Below are positions 23,034-35,372 of a stretch of 64,000 nucleotides of DNA, in pieces. How positions within the stretch are numbered: position 1 is the first letter of the stretch; each line of letters opens with the position of its first letter. A program made the translations under genes and the position numbers. This DNA comes from Corydoras sp. C115 (taxonomy: Eukaryota; Chordata; Actinopteri; Siluriformes; Callichthyidae), in assembly GCA_019802505.1 (NCBI GenBank), contig JAFMOC010000155.1:910001-974000 (forward strand), read 5' to 3'. The notes beneath the pieces were generated by a model that saw nothing but the letters and a program-made list of their open reading frames with translations, ran no database searches and was not told the DNA's origin.

Positions 23034-24314
23034 GATATTTAGTTTGACGTGACGTAACTGATAGCTGGATTAACCAGAGTGAAGAAGCTCAGCCTCGGCT
23101 CTCGTGTCCGAGCGAGGCGATGTGTACGGGTTCCGTAAAGCCTCCCCACAAAGTCCGAAGGCCATACAAAGGGGAGAGAGAGAGAGGGCCACTCTGCTTA
23201 ATGTGCCTCTCAAACCAGAACAGCTCGGAAAGTGCCGACACGGGGGTCCATCAAGCCGGACTCTCGCGCTCCATCACGCTCTTCCACTTCTGGGCCCCCC
23301 ATTGTCATTGCGGCTGGAGGGGCGCAGGAAAAGGCAGCCGGAATCAATCCCAGACAGCCTCCATTAGAGACGGGAGGCGAGAAAGAGAAGCCGGACCACG
23401 AGGCTCTTGTGAAGCAGCTCGGATGGCGGACAGGCCAGATGTGGTGACGAGTGAGCCGGAGGACGGTAACGAAAAAGGAGAAGAAAGGAGAAGAGTGCAG
23501 GGAGGGCTCCTTCAGAGCTTCAGAGGGGCACTCTTTCTTATCCTGCACCACTTCCTTTTGAGAGGGTTTTTCCCAAAACTGTCTTCCCATAGCAACCTCA
23601 GTGGTGGCCCTGCGTTTTCATGTTGTTGTTTTTTTTTTTTTTTGTCCCCCCCCATTACTCTTTCGCCTCCCTGGTAGGCCAACCTCCCCGTTCGGGCGAG
23701 CTAAAGTTTCTGCTCCAGTGGCCGTGGACAAGGCCACCATTAACTGTGGCCCTGTGTGAGGAGCACGTGGGACAAAAGGCGCAACACGGCATCCCAGCCC
23801 TCAGACAAGGCTGGAAACAAATGTTACAGCGGCGCGGCAGAATAGAATCATCCGGCCCATGTCACTGAATACATTTACCTACCTCGGAGCTCTTTCAGCC
23901 GGCCGCCTTTGTTTTACGCCCGAGAAGAAGAGGAGGCGTGGATGGAGGGGTGGGAAGGGGGCGGCGGACGAGGCATGGGATGAGAAATAGCAAGCGCATC
24001 TCCACAGAGACCATCCGAAACGTTTCAGACAAACAAAAAGCCTCAGGATTCCCACTCGGGACACGAGGGGCAGCGTTCCGGCGACGCTTTTCGCGTAGAC
24101 GGCCGCGTCGCATTGTCTCGCCCGTGCTTTTTCGTCTCTGCGGCGTCTTGTTTTGTTCCACGTCCTCCGCACGCGAGTAATTAGACATTTTAAGAGGGAG
24201 TGTAAACCCGGACTCATCTCCAGGTCTCCGGACGAGTTTGTACAAATCATTAGGGACATGTTTTGTCAACAGAGCGCCGGACGCAGCATGTTTACCTACG
24301 ATTACAAACTCCGT
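23034..24314. other. large GC-rich unique island
   Basis: About 1.3 kb without SINE insertion and with GC above its surroundings. Overlapping open frames exist on both strands but show no family resemblance or clear intron borders. Poly-T near 23628. It is either noncoding regulatory DNA or an unrecognised exon region. Confidence 0.35.
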
Positions 24315-24419
24315 CGCTGATTCAGACTTAAACTCAGGCTTAAACTCAGGTCTAAAACTAATTCCCATCATAAACTGTCTTCCAGGTCTATCTGATGCTG
24401 CAAAATTTTTATATTACGG

Positions 24420-24662
24420 CTATCTTCCACTTTATCCTCTATTAGGGTCGCGGGGGGGGGGGGGTTCCCCATGCCCATCCAGGGGAGAACGTTTCGGGCG
24501 CTGGGCAGATACACCCAGGACAGGACGCCAATCTATCACTGGGCACACACTCACTCACACAGACACACTCTATATGGGACAATTTGGAGAACTCAATTGA
24601 CCTTGATCCATGTTTTTGGACTGTGGGAGGAAACCGGAGAACCACTAAGTCACCATGCCGCC
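24420..24662 (-). mobile_element. V-SINE, left arm
   Basis: Loses the central block between 'ggaaaccggagaacc' and the head. Confidence 0.85.
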
Positions 24663-24957
24663 CGGTTTGAATCCCCATCTGGGTGGAGTTTCTCCCCGTG
24701 TCTGCGTGGGTTTCCTCCGGGTTCTCCGGTTTCCTCCCACAGTCCAAAAACATGGATCAAGTCAATTGAATTCTCCAAATTGCCCCATATAGAGTGTGTG
24801 TGTGAGTGAGTGAGTGCCCAGTGATGGATTGGTGACCTGTCCAGGGTCTATCTGCCCAGCGCCCGAAACGTTCTCCCCTGGATGGGCATGGGGAACCCCC
24901 CCCCCCACACGACCCTAATAGAGGATAAAGTGGAAGATAATGGATGGATGGATGGAT
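24660..24957 (+). mobile_element. V-SINE, right arm
   Basis: Lacks its own head, which is supplied only in reverse by the left arm. C-run followed by 'cacacgacc' near 24900. Confidence 0.85.
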
Positions 24958-25145
24958 GACAGACTGCCCCCCCCCTGTTTGCCCTAATATTAAAATTTTG
25001 CAGCATTAGATAGACCTGGAAGACAGTTTATGATGGGAATTAGTTTTAAGCCTGAATTTAAGCCTGAGTTTAAGCCTGAGTTTAAGCCTTAATCAGCGAT
25101 CTAGAGAATGATCTAGAGAAAATTAAATGTACAGATTTTTAACTT

Positions 25146-25366
25146 GGGCGACCTGGTGGCAACGTGCACACACTCTCACAGACACACACACACCATAAAT
25201 AGGGGCAATTTAGAGCAACCATCCATCCATCATCTTCCGCTTTATCCTCTACTAGGGTCGCAGGTTCCCCATGCCCATCCAGGGGAGAACGTTTCGGGCA
25301 ATTTGGTTCAACCCAGATCAGAGTTCAAATCTGGATCCCCATGGCTGAGAGGCTCTACCATGTCGC
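25146..25366 (-). mobile_element. worn V-SINE pieces
   Basis: A recent tail fragment at 25218-25300 sits within an older diverged copy. Confidence 0.5.
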
Positions 25367-26159
25367 TCCCTGGAATTATTAATCCACAATTTGAGCTGGG
25401 TGACCTTCGTCTTTCGTTCGTCCTCCCGATTTCCTCATCTGCGCCATCCACTGGATTGGATCCACCTTTTCAGTGATCTTCTAATCCACTGGGTCTTTGA
25501 GGTTTTGTAAACGTCACAGTCTGCAGTCGCTCCCACAATGAGGACCTGCTGGTGGATGACATTAAAAGGTATTGTGAACTGGTACTGGAACGGGTTCCGG
25601 CACTGGTGTTAAGTGTGTGTTGTCATGGCGATCTTCCTGCCTCCACCTCCCCATCTCATGCATCCCTGCACTCAGTTAGCTGGGAATAACGCAAGTCGTA
25701 CGTGTCAATGCGCCAGCAAAAGGCGGACGAGTCGCGGCCCCTGACGCTGTCCCAGCGGCGGGCAGACGGCTTCCGGTCCTCCCTCAACGGCCCCGGTGTC
25801 ACCTCTGACAAATTGGCCCTTTTACCGCGACTACCTTCGTGGGATCTGAATGTAGTCCCTAACGTGACTTCGCAAACCCTTAATACCTCCCCTCTCCCCA
25901 ACATCTCTCTGTTGTCTTTGGTACTCTCGTTCTCCTCACTCTTGTCTCCGTCTCTGACTGCTCTCTGTCTCCGGCGTGCCGGAGGTATCCTGGGAACCTG
26001 GCAACCGGCCCTGCAGTGCTCCGAAGACAGCTTGTGAATTAGCCCTTATTAGTCTGCTGCCTGACATCCAGACCAGCAGCAACATGTCAGAGGAGCTCCC
26101 TTAACAAGCCAAGGAAAGCAGGAAGGGAGCCCTGCCAAAGCAAGTAAAGTTAAGTGAGC

Positions 26160-26213
<54 letters not shown>

Positions 26214-26632
26214 CGGCTTTTGCAAACGTCCCGCTCGCTTGCTTTGGCCTTTTTTTTTTTTTTTTTTCCTGAGGATTTGTTTCGTTTCACACCTCATTCA
26301 CATTCACTCCTGCAAAATGTATATTTATACAGCGCCATCCATCACCGTCAGCCGCGGAAAAGCACCCGCATTCCGCCGCCAATTTGGTCGGCACCGACTT
26401 GCACTTACGTCTTAATGGCCGTTTTATCCAAACACCTACGAGCAGGCGCACTTTTGTTGAGACGGTGAGCGTAACGTTGTCAGCCACCCTCTCACACATT
26501 CATCATCTGGAAGAAATCAGCCAGGGACCACCACTGACACACACTTATTATTTTGGCGTGCGCTTCGTTCTCTGCACGATAAAAATGAAAACGAGTTTCC
26601 ACCATTCAAAGCTGCACTAACCATTAACTTCA
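25367..26632. other. unique sequence with (CA)n and poly-T
   Basis: (CA)n at 26163-26211 and poly-T at about 26251-26268. GC-richer 25680-26100. No exon recognised. Confidence 0.4.
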
Positions 26633-26972
26633 TCCATCCATTATCTTCCGCTTTATTCTATTCTAGGGTCGCGGGAGGGGGGGGGTTCCCATATCCATCC
26701 AGGGGAAAATGTTTTGGGCGCTGGGCAGATACACCCAGGACAGGACGCCAATCTATCCCTGGGCACACACTCACTCACACAGACACACTCTATATGGGGC
26801 AATTTGGAGAACTCAATTGACTTGATCCATGTTTTTGGACTGTGGGAGGAAAACGGAGAACCTGGCGGAAACTCATGCGGACACGGGGAGAACATGTAAA
26901 CTCCACCCAGATTGGGATTCGAACCTGAATCCCTAGCGCTGAGAGGAGAACATGCTAAACACCAAGCCACTA
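26633..26972 (-). mobile_element. V-SINE
   Basis: Near full length; head end worn ('caccaagccactatt'). Confidence 0.85.
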
Positions 26973-26977
26973 TTAAA

Positions 26978-27326
26978 TATTCATTCATTATCTTCCGCTT
27001 TATCCTATATGAGAGTCAAGGGGGGGGGGGGTTCCCCATGCCCATCCAGGGGAGAACGTTTCGGGCGCTAGGCAGATACACCCAGGACAGGACGCCAATC
27101 TATCCCTGGGCACACACTCACTCACACAGACACACTCTATATGGGGCAATTTGGAGAATTCAATTGCCTTGATCCATGTTTTTGGACTGTGGGAGGAAAC
27201 TGGAGAACCCCGGAGGAAACCCACACGGACACGGGGAGAACATGGAAACTCCACCCAGATTGGGTTTCGACCTGGGAATCCCTAGTGCTGAGAGGAGAAC
27301 ATGCTAAACCACTAAGCCACCATTAA
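26978..27326 (-). mobile_element. V-SINE
   Basis: Same orientation as, and adjacent to, the previous copy. Both end in a similar 'aagccac(c)attaaat' join, so the pair may be a tandem duplication. Confidence 0.85.
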
Positions 27327-27339
27327 ATTTCTCATCTCA

Positions 27340-27600
27340 AATCTGACGCTGGGCAGATACAGCCGGGACAGGGCACTTATCTTTCGCTGGGCACACATTC
27401 ACACACACTACAAAGGGGCAAATTACAGCAGCCAATTCACCTTGAATCCATAATTTTGGACTGTGTAAGGAAACAGGAGCACCCAAAGAAAATCCACACG
27501 GACACGGGGAGAACATGGAAACTCCGCCCAGATGGGGATTCAAACCTGGATCCCCCGGCGCTGAGAGGGGGACGTTCTAACACCACGCCACCGAGCCATC
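27340..27600 (-). mobile_element. older V-SINE subfamily copy
   Basis: Diverged body with 'cagcagccaattcaccttg' in place of 'gagaattcaattgac'. Confidence 0.6.
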
Positions 27601-29000
27601 CACAATGCACCCCGCAGCTTGATTCGGGGGCGTGTCAGTGTGTCTCTAATGATGAAAAACATACGCCTTCATTGATGGCTGTGTTTTGGGCATCACTTGC
27701 GATAAACCAATCAGGATGTCCTTTACCGTTCCCTTTAAGAGCCAGGTGTTCTCTAACTTTGGCGGGTTGCTATTTGGGCGGTGCAGCTACCTGGACTCAA
27801 TGCGCTGCTCCATGAGGTTCTCCATGTGAGTATGAATGGAGAACCCACAGTAGATTATGGATCTGCTTTCTCTGATTTAATAGCGTTCCGTTGGTTTCAG
27901 CGCCTGGGTTAATGTTTCACCCCCGAGACAGCGACACGCCACAAACGGACCTGAACACACCTCATTTCGAGATGGACGGGACCTCAAACACGCCCTAAAT
28001 CAAGATTGTTATAATGGCGTCCACAGCGGGAGATTACGGCTCCAGTTTTTGTCTAATGAACCCAATAGAGACAAATCCTAAAAATAACAGCTGTCCAAAT
28101 GTTACACCTGAAAAAGTCCAGCAGGCACTCGGGGAGGTAAGGAAAAACCTCGTTCCCGCCCACAAATACCTCTCATTGCCCAGAGGTCACGGCTCATGTT
28201 TAAACACCTTCGACTTCTCGTTCCTCAGCCGCAGAACATCCTGAATTCCAGCCTCAGGTCCTTACAGCCCAGCTCGCCTGCTGGAGATCAGTCAGTTTAG
28301 TTCGCATGCTCACCTTTCGGACCTTTCGGTCATTAAGAGCGTGCCCGTTTTTTTTCCCCCCCCGAGTGCACGGAATGTCAGCAGTGTAATGTCTACCAGC
28401 AGCGAGGAACCTGGCATCATCTCAGCAGGATGCTGCAGCCAGGGAGGCCAGGGTTTAATTTCATATGACTCACTTGCTCATAAAGCATTCCACCTGCCAT
28501 TGGATATGACACCTCCCCCTCAGGGCAGAAGTGATGTCATGCCTCTGCCAGCGCTCACAATCCATCCACGTCTTCTACCTGGTTGAGGACAAGCGTTCTG
28601 TTCAGATGCGTCGGCCGTCTTCGTTTTCGAGGCTGCTCGTCGTCGAGCGTCCGCTGTCTTTAGTTTCCACGCCGCGAGTCGTAAGCGGCGCATTATTAAA
28701 TGAGAATAAGGTCGAAGCAGATTGCACGCCGAGGACATATGGCGAGCTTATGAAAGACGTCGGCTCTGTGAATGACAGATGGTGTGGAATTCCAGCTCTT
28801 TTTGGCCGTTCGCATCGAGCCAACAGGTTGCACTGATCACACTCTGTAGTGAGATCCTTCACAGCTCTGGCGCTCCGTCTTCACCACCTGCTTTAGATTA
28901 GAGAACTATCTATAGTCCTGCACTGGGGTTTGCTGAATAGAGACCTGGTTTAAATCAGTGAACTTATATCTACACCATCTTTTATGTATTGCAAAAATGC
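27601..29000. other. long unique stretch
   Basis: About 1.4 kb free of recognisable repeats. An ATG-started frame at 28014 reaches a donor-like 'ggggaggtaagg' near 28133. 28370-28830 is GC-richer. No protein family recognised. Confidence 0.4.
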
Positions 29001-29014
29001 ACACACATCACACA

Positions 29015-29067
<53 letters not shown>

Positions 29068-29115
29068 TATATATATCTGTGTGTGTATATATATATCCGA
29101 TGATATATATATATC
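29001..29115. repeat. (CA)n then TA-rich microsatellite
   Basis: About 50 bases of CA followed by short TA runs. Confidence 0.95.
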
Positions 29116-29371
29116 CGATTTTCTGAATATCTCACGGCTGCTATATTTTATTTACTTAATTTTTTTATTAATTAATTTCTTTTTATTGCTAGTATATTTT
29201 TATACTTACAATTCTACATTTTAGATTTAAATTATATAAAGCTGCTATATTTGAAAAAAAAATTCAAACATAAAATTTAAAGTGAAAAATGTATTAAATG
29301 TATTCAATTCTAGCACTTAATTTAAATAAAAATTCCATCCGAAAAACGGAATTTCGTTTACATATATATAT

Positions 29372-29380
<9 letters not shown>
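29116..29380. other. AT-rich unique sequence
   Basis: Nothing recognised. Confidence 0.4.

Positions 29381-29427
<47 letters not shown>
29381..29427. repeat. (CA)n microsatellite
   Basis: About 44 bases of CA. Confidence 0.95.
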
Positions 29428-29505
29428 AGCTGCTTGACCCAGGCTTGTGATGACATTTTCAGCAAACGGTGTAAACGTTAATTTACATATAATTTACATG
29501 TAGTG

Positions 29506-29613
29506 TAGGGCTAGTGTAAAGGGGTTAGGTTATGGTAGTAGGGTTAGCTTATGATTGTAGGGTGAGTTTAGGGTAATAGTGTTAGGTTATGATAGTAGGG
29601 TTAGGGTTACGGT
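29506..29613 (+). repeat. degenerate telomere-like GGGTTA tract
   Basis: Repeated 'tagggttag', 'gttaggttat' and 'gtagggttagggttac' words over about 105 bases. G/T-rich on the plus strand. Too irregular to be a recent telomere insertion. Confidence 0.5.
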
Positions 29614-30588
29614 TGTGATTCAAGCAATAACAATTCAAAAAGGCTAGGATGAAACTATAGGATGCGGGTCAGAATGATTTTGACGTCTGGGAATTCCTTA
29701 CACTGCAATAAACTGATTTTTTTTATACATGTCCATTATACTGGTATTTATATAGAATATAACTTTAACATGAAAGAAATCGTGGAGCAGGAAATAAGAC
29801 TAATGAGAAACTTTGATAGGCTTTGATAGGCCCTCAAATATCAAAATTATAATGTAATATATAAGGAGCAGTTGTGTATGTGTCGAACGAAACGTAGCAT
29901 CATTATGTTCTGGTCCCTTATGTCTTATATCAAAAAATGACAAATAAATTAAGAATTTGAGTTAAATGTTAGAACCAGTGCATCTGTGCTGATCTGAGCC
30001 AGATGGCGTCTTAAGAGCTCAGAATAACGGCAGGAGAGTTCTATTCAAACAGCATTGTGCAGAGTTGCAGTTTTCATGCTCACGTTTGTTTCAGAAGCAA
30101 ACTGGCCGGCATCGGCATCCAGCCAAATTAGGTTCTAACAGTGGGGAGTGTGCATTCTCGTCTTTCACTCCTCCGGCTTCTCATCTTGACTGTTCAGCCC
30201 CATGGGGCCTTTTGTCAGCGGTCAGCACGATGCACAAAAAACAACCGAGATGCCCGGGACCTGCTGGATATCAGTGAGGATGATGGACCTGAGCGCCCGC
30301 CCGAGCCCATGGTGGGTTGTTGACACCAAATCTGACCCCGGCCTGAGCCTCAGGGGTCAGCGGCGCTCTGCCTGGACGAGAGAATAGAGAGATCAGGATC
30401 CACTCGCCTGCACCGACCACCCAGGGAAGGGGAGGTCATTTTTGCAAATACATATTCTGGTCGGTTCTTGAGGGATTAGTAAGGACACGAGCTACGGGTA
30501 ATAATAACCAACGACAACGACAACAAATTCTAATGCTAGTCAACATAAAGGACAACAATTTAATTTTAATGTTCATATTACATCTCAT
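29614..30588. other. unique sequence
   Basis: No gene recognised. 'tgtcgaacgaaacg' near 29881 is the reverse of a motif in the 31.1 kb repeat. Confidence 0.4.
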
Positions 30589-30900
30589 CTCATTATCTTC
30601 CACTTATTCCTCTACTAGGGTCGCAGGGGGTGGGGGGGGGGTCATCCAAGGGAGATGTCCATCCAAGGGAGATGTTTTGGGCGCTGGGCAGACACACCCA
30701 GGAGGCGACACCAATCTATTGCTGGGCACACACTCACTCAGACACTATATAGGGGCAATTCAGGTAGGGGAACTTTAGAGCAGCTAATTCACCTTGAATC
30801 CATGTTTTTGGACTATGGGAGAAAACCCATGCAGACACAGAGAGAACATGGAAACTCCACCCAGATTGGGATTCGAACCTGTATTCGGTTCACAACAAGG
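30589..30900 (-). mobile_element. older V-SINE subfamily copy
   Basis: Tail and body worn; the distal part is the unit that is multiplied in the next 460 bases. Confidence 0.65.
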
Positions 30901-31362
30901 TAAACGGAACCGAAGAACCCAAGGAAAGCCCACAGGGGCACGGGGAGGACATGGACATAACAATTTATACCAAAATATGCAGACACAGAGAGAACATGGA
31001 AACTCCACCCAGATTGGGATTCGAACCTGTATTCGGTTCACAACAAGGTAAACGGAACCGAAAAACCCAAGGAAAGCCCACACGGGCACGGGGAGGACAT
31101 GGACATAACAACGTTTCGTTCGACACACTGTGTGTTTCGTTCGAAACACTGCTAAATTTAATGCAGCCAATTCACCTTGAATCCATGTTTTTGGACTATG
31201 GGAGAAAACCCATGCAGACACAGAGAGAACATGGAAACTCCACCCAGATTGGGATTCGAACCTGTATTCGGTTCACAACAAGGTAAACGGAACCGAAGAA
31301 CCCAAGGAAAGCCCACACGGGCACGGGAAGGACATGGACATAACAATTTATACCAAAATATA
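30831..31362. repeat. three-copy local duplication
   Basis: Unit from 'gcagacacagagagaacatgg' (split here as it begins 'gcagacacag') to 'tttataccaaaata'. It starts at 30831, 30979 and 31214. Copies 1 and 3 share an extra 40-base lead ('ttcaccttgaatccatg'). A spacer at 31111-31153 contains two 'gtttcgttcga' words. Confidence 0.85.
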
Positions 31363-32476
31363 CCTTGAAGTCAAATGAGACATCAATCAAAAGTCAAAAT
31401 GAATGTCCTTTTGAGACGAATGACCTCCTGTCTGGTTATCTGGGTCCACCGCCCTCATCTTCTCAGCGCGGGGCTGATAAGGTGCGTGACATGAGAAACC
31501 GATCCTTTGCCTTAATCAGACCTAGTGTCCTGGTCCAAATGGCCGTCTGATAAGGGTAAAAAAAAAAAAAAAAAGGGGGGCAGCTGATTGCCTTTAGCCC
31601 CTCCATCAATCCTGCTCATGTCCATTCCAGCTGACAGCGTTTGACGGCGCTCAAACGTTTGAGGAAGCCCTTATGGAGATAGGCCTTATCAACACCAACA
31701 CAAGCTGCCATCTCAGCCCCATCCATCCATCAGATGCTCAACAGCTTGGAAAATGCCTCATTTTTGTCCATTGTCTCTGGCGCTCCCTCTGTACCCTCGC
31801 AGTATTAATGCCCTGGCCTGTTCTGTATTCCTGCTAAACTTAACTGAATACCAAAACAGGACATGACAGAGTTTGTGGGCGAGACATAATGGCCATGCTG
31901 CAGCGTTCACATATATTTTTTCTCCTCCTGCACCTTTTCTATCATAAAGTATAATATCCACGAAGGGACTATGCCTTTTCCTGCATGTTTTTTCCCCCCC
32001 ACACACATATATATTTCCCTCTTCTTGACTTTTCTCTAGAAAGTATAATCTTTCTCTGTCTCCGGGGATGAACTACGCTTTTCCCGGCATGTGGTTTGTT
32101 CAGAATGAAGTATAGAGCCTAAAATGGTGGATCTATACGACGGGCACCCCCGCTGCTGCATTTCTCATGTTCATAACCTGCCCAATTAACACACCTTAGC
32201 GCCGATCGGCCACAGATTAATGACCAGCCGTGAGATTTGCTCCTCGGGGCCATTCATCAGACAACACAAGTAGGTCAGTTCCCCGACATGCATGCCCCTG
32301 GCTCCACCGGGGCCCCGTCCTCGCCGCGATTCCAACGGAGTTTAATTGCTGCTCTAAGGTGGCGGCCTAAAAAAGGTGCGATCACACAGATATTAGATAT
32401 CACTCGTGGTCACGGTGTGTGCTTTTTGAATCAGAAACCGGAATCAAACTGGAGTGGAATATCAAAACAAAGAAAT

Positions 32477-32500
<24 letters not shown>
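31363..32500. other. unique sequence
   Basis: Poly-A near 31559-31574 and poly-T at about 32480-32508. No exon recognised. Confidence 0.4.
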
Positions 32501-32507
<7 letters not shown>

Positions 32508-32510
<3 letters not shown>

Positions 32511-32542
32511 GACGGAGAATGTTTTGAGTGCTGGACAGATAT
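32508..32542 (-). mobile_element. V-SINE crumb
   Basis: 'gacggagaatgttttgagtg' is a worn body fragment. Confidence 0.4.
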
Positions 32543-32643
32543 GAGATGTCCTTTATTAAAATGTTCTTAACTTCTTGAAAGTTAAAACAACAAAACCTGT
32601 TCTTTAAACTGTCCATGATGTCGGACATTGTGCAAGATACCAC

Positions 32644-32826
32644 AATGAGTCAATTGAGTTCTCCAAATTGCCCTATATAGAGTGTGTCTGTGTGAGTGAG
32701 TGTGTGTCCAGCAATAGATTGGCGCCCTGTCCTGGGTGTATCTGCCCAGCGCCCGAAACGTTCTCCCCCCCACCCCTCCCCCACGACCCTAGTAGAGGAT
32801 AAAGCGGAAGATAATAGACGGATGGA
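32644..32826 (+). mobile_element. 5'-truncated V-SINE
   Basis: Begins at 'gagtcaattgagttctcc' and keeps the tail; the 'ggatgggcatgggg' part is lost. Confidence 0.75.
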
Positions 32827-32859
32827 TCTAGTTAATGTATTAATTAGAAATAATATATC

Positions 32860-32878
32860 CGCTTAATCCTCTAACTAG

Positions 32879-32909
<31 letters not shown>

Positions 32910-33125
32910 GGGGGGGGGTCCCCATGTCCATCCCCGGAAAAACGTTTGGGCGCTGGGCAAATATATCTATTACTGAGCACACACTCACTCACACACACTA
33001 TATAGGGGCAATTTAAATAAGGGCAATTGAGATCAGGCAATTTACCTTGAATCCATGGTTTTAGACGGTGAACCTGAAGAAGACGGTGAGAACATCAAAC
33101 TCCACCTAGATCGGGACCATGCCGT
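32860..33125 (-). mobile_element. older V-SINE with (GT)n in its G-run
   Basis: (GT)n at about 32883-32909 followed by G9 occupies the usual G-run position. The rest is diverged. Confidence 0.6.
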
Positions 33126-34454
33126 CCTCCTAAACTTTAATATAACCAACAGGGGGAAATAAAAAAAACAACCATTTTTTAAAAAACACAAGTTTTTAAA
33201 GACAGCTCCCTCTTTTTTTATAATAATTATATCTGCCTCATATTTATATTAAAAAGACCACCAACGGTCGTAAAAACCAACATTTAGCAACAGATTTAAG
33301 TAGGACTCATATTTAGAATAGTTAGCTTAGCATAGGCATTTCTATAGTTCTTAAGTACTAAGTGCTTAATGCTGAAGCTACTGGCTGTAAATCTTATTAG
33401 CGAGCAGGCCCACTGAGAGCATGTGATGAAATTATGTACTCCACGGGGCTGAGAGTTCAAATAAAATTAGTGGCTTGGAAGTCCTCAAAGGCTAACAGCA
33501 TTAGCAGGAGTCGCAGATTCACTCAGAGAAGACATTTATTGGTCTAATTGAGCTCTGTGTCAACAACTCCGATCTCCGGGGAACACAAAAACTATTCCAC
33601 CTGAACATTTTAACAGCCAGAATGTCCCCGTGTCTCAGTTCCGCACGTAAACCTGTTCATTTTCTCGTCTATTTTCAGTAAAATCTCATAATTCTGCATA
33701 TTTCCGGGGTTGATGTATTTTGTAGATCAAATACGGAGAATTTGCATGTGAGGTTAAACAGAGCCCTCCTTAAACATACTTTTAAACAGTTATAAAGCAG
33801 ACAGGCCGGATAACATATCAAAGGTACGGCCGGTCTGACCTTTGCGTTTTCTCGGCCATTCAGCATATGGCCTCGGTCGGACCTCTGGACAAAGCACCGA
33901 GAGATCAGACTTGCTGCTGAGCTGATTAGAGGAGTGGCCTTTGCATCGTCCAGGACCCCCAACACTCTCCATGCTCTAGGGATCTTAGGGGGGGGCCAAG
34001 GTCAGTGTCCAGCCTGACCCTTTAGAACTCCGGCCATGTTTGGACACGTCTGAGCACAAAGCGCGACCCGCCCTAATCCAGGAGATTAGCATACGGCCAA
34101 GACAGGAAAGGGCAGAGGGCTCCGGACCAGCGGGCCCACATGGGGTACCAAGGAGCACGTTGGCATGGAGACGGAGACATTGTCCAAACACAGAGACTGT
34201 CTCCATGTCGCTCTGTTCTTAACGTAATGACAGATGATCCGAAATCAATTACATGGTGCTCACTTGTGTTTATGTAGATTTTATGTAAATTTTTGTTTTG
34301 TTATTTTGTTTATTCTGTAGGGCGTTTTTTTTCAAAGTCTCACCTCAGCAATTTCAACGTGCACACGTGACTTGTAGAGTATATGACAAATAAACTTCAA
34401 AATTTGAGTTCAGTTGAGGCTCACGAGTGGTTTATGATGGATTTTTTGTTTACA
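33126..34454. other. long unique stretch
   Basis: First half AT-rich; 33820-34220 is GC-rich. No coding exon recognised. Confidence 0.4.
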
Positions 34455-34840
34455 AGTCTTTACTAAATAAAAAAAATAGAACAGAAAGAAATAGAGTGAG
34501 CTCTTATTGCATCATCATCATGGTGTGGTTGCAGGGGGGGGTTCTCCATACCTTTCCAGAGGAGAGGAGAGGAGGCGCTGGGCAGATACACTCAGCACAG
34601 GACAGGGCACCAATCCAACTGTTGGCACACACTTACACACACACTATACTGGGGCAATTTAGAGCAGACAATTTACCTTGAATCCACGTTTTTGGACTGT
34701 GGGAAGCTGCAGAACATGACAGAAACCCACGTGGACATGGGGAGAACATGATTCAGATCGGGATTCAAACCTGGATCTCCAGCACTGAGAGGAGAACATG
34801 CTTACTTCTACGCCCCCGTGCCACGATATAATTTATATTA
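34455..34840 (-). repeat. duplicated unit A (flank plus old V-SINE)
   Basis: Flank 'tttactaaataaaaa' and 'aaagaaatagagtgag', then an old V-SINE body, ending in 'taatttatattat'. Matches 35370-35710. Confidence 0.75.
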
Positions 34841-34978
34841 TTCATTCATTCATTCATTATCTTCCGCTTTATCCTCTATTAGGGTCGCGGTGGGGTTCCC
34901 CATATCCATCCAGGGGAGAACATCTCGGGCGCTGGGCAGATAGACCCAGGACAGGGCGCCAATCCATCGCTGGGCAGT
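34841..34978 (-). mobile_element. 5'-truncated V-SINE between the duplicates
   Basis: Tail half only, ending at 'ccaatccatcgctgggca'. 'gtaatttatatta' follows, similar to the left flank. Confidence 0.8.
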
Positions 34979-35010
34979 AATTTATATTAATTTATCAAAT
35001 TTATATTGTG

Positions 35011-35372
35011 GGTAGCACGGTGGCTTAGTGGTTGGCATGTTCTCCTCTCAGAGCTAGGGATTCCCGGTTCGAATCCCCATCTGGGTGGAGTTTCCATGTT
35101 CTCCCCGTGTCCGTGTGGGTTTCCTCCGGGTTCTCCGGTTTCCTCCCACAGTCCAAAAACATGGATCAAGGTCAATTGAGTTCTCCAAATTGCCCCATAT
35201 AGAGTGTGTGTGTGTGTGTATGAGTGAGTGTGTGCCCAGAGATAGATTGGCGCCCTGTCCTGGGTGTATCTGTCCAACGCCTGAAACGTTCTCCCCTGGA
35301 TGGGCATGGGGAACCCCCCGTGACCCTAATAGAGGATAAAGCGGAAGATAATGGATGGATGGATGGATGGAA
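35011..35372 (+). mobile_element. V-SINE between the duplicates
   Basis: Full-length copy with (ATGG)n tail, inserted at the join of the duplicated units. Confidence 0.85.

Larger units (their letters stand above)
24315..25098. repeat. 784-bp imperfect palindrome built on two V-SINEs
   Basis: The outer arms are unique sequence: 24315-24413 ('cgctgattcagacttaaac', 'catcataaactgtcttcc') and its reverse 24990-25098. The inner arms are a minus V-SINE (24420-24662) and a plus V-SINE (24660-24957). The turn is near 24650-24665, where 'aaccactaagtcaccatgcc' meets 'cggtttgaatcccc'. Confidence 0.9.

Noticed and set aside
23120..23677. 185-codon plus-strand frame
   Set aside because: Low-complexity ends (poly-T encoded phenylalanine), competing frames on both strands and no domain; GC-rich composition alone explains it.
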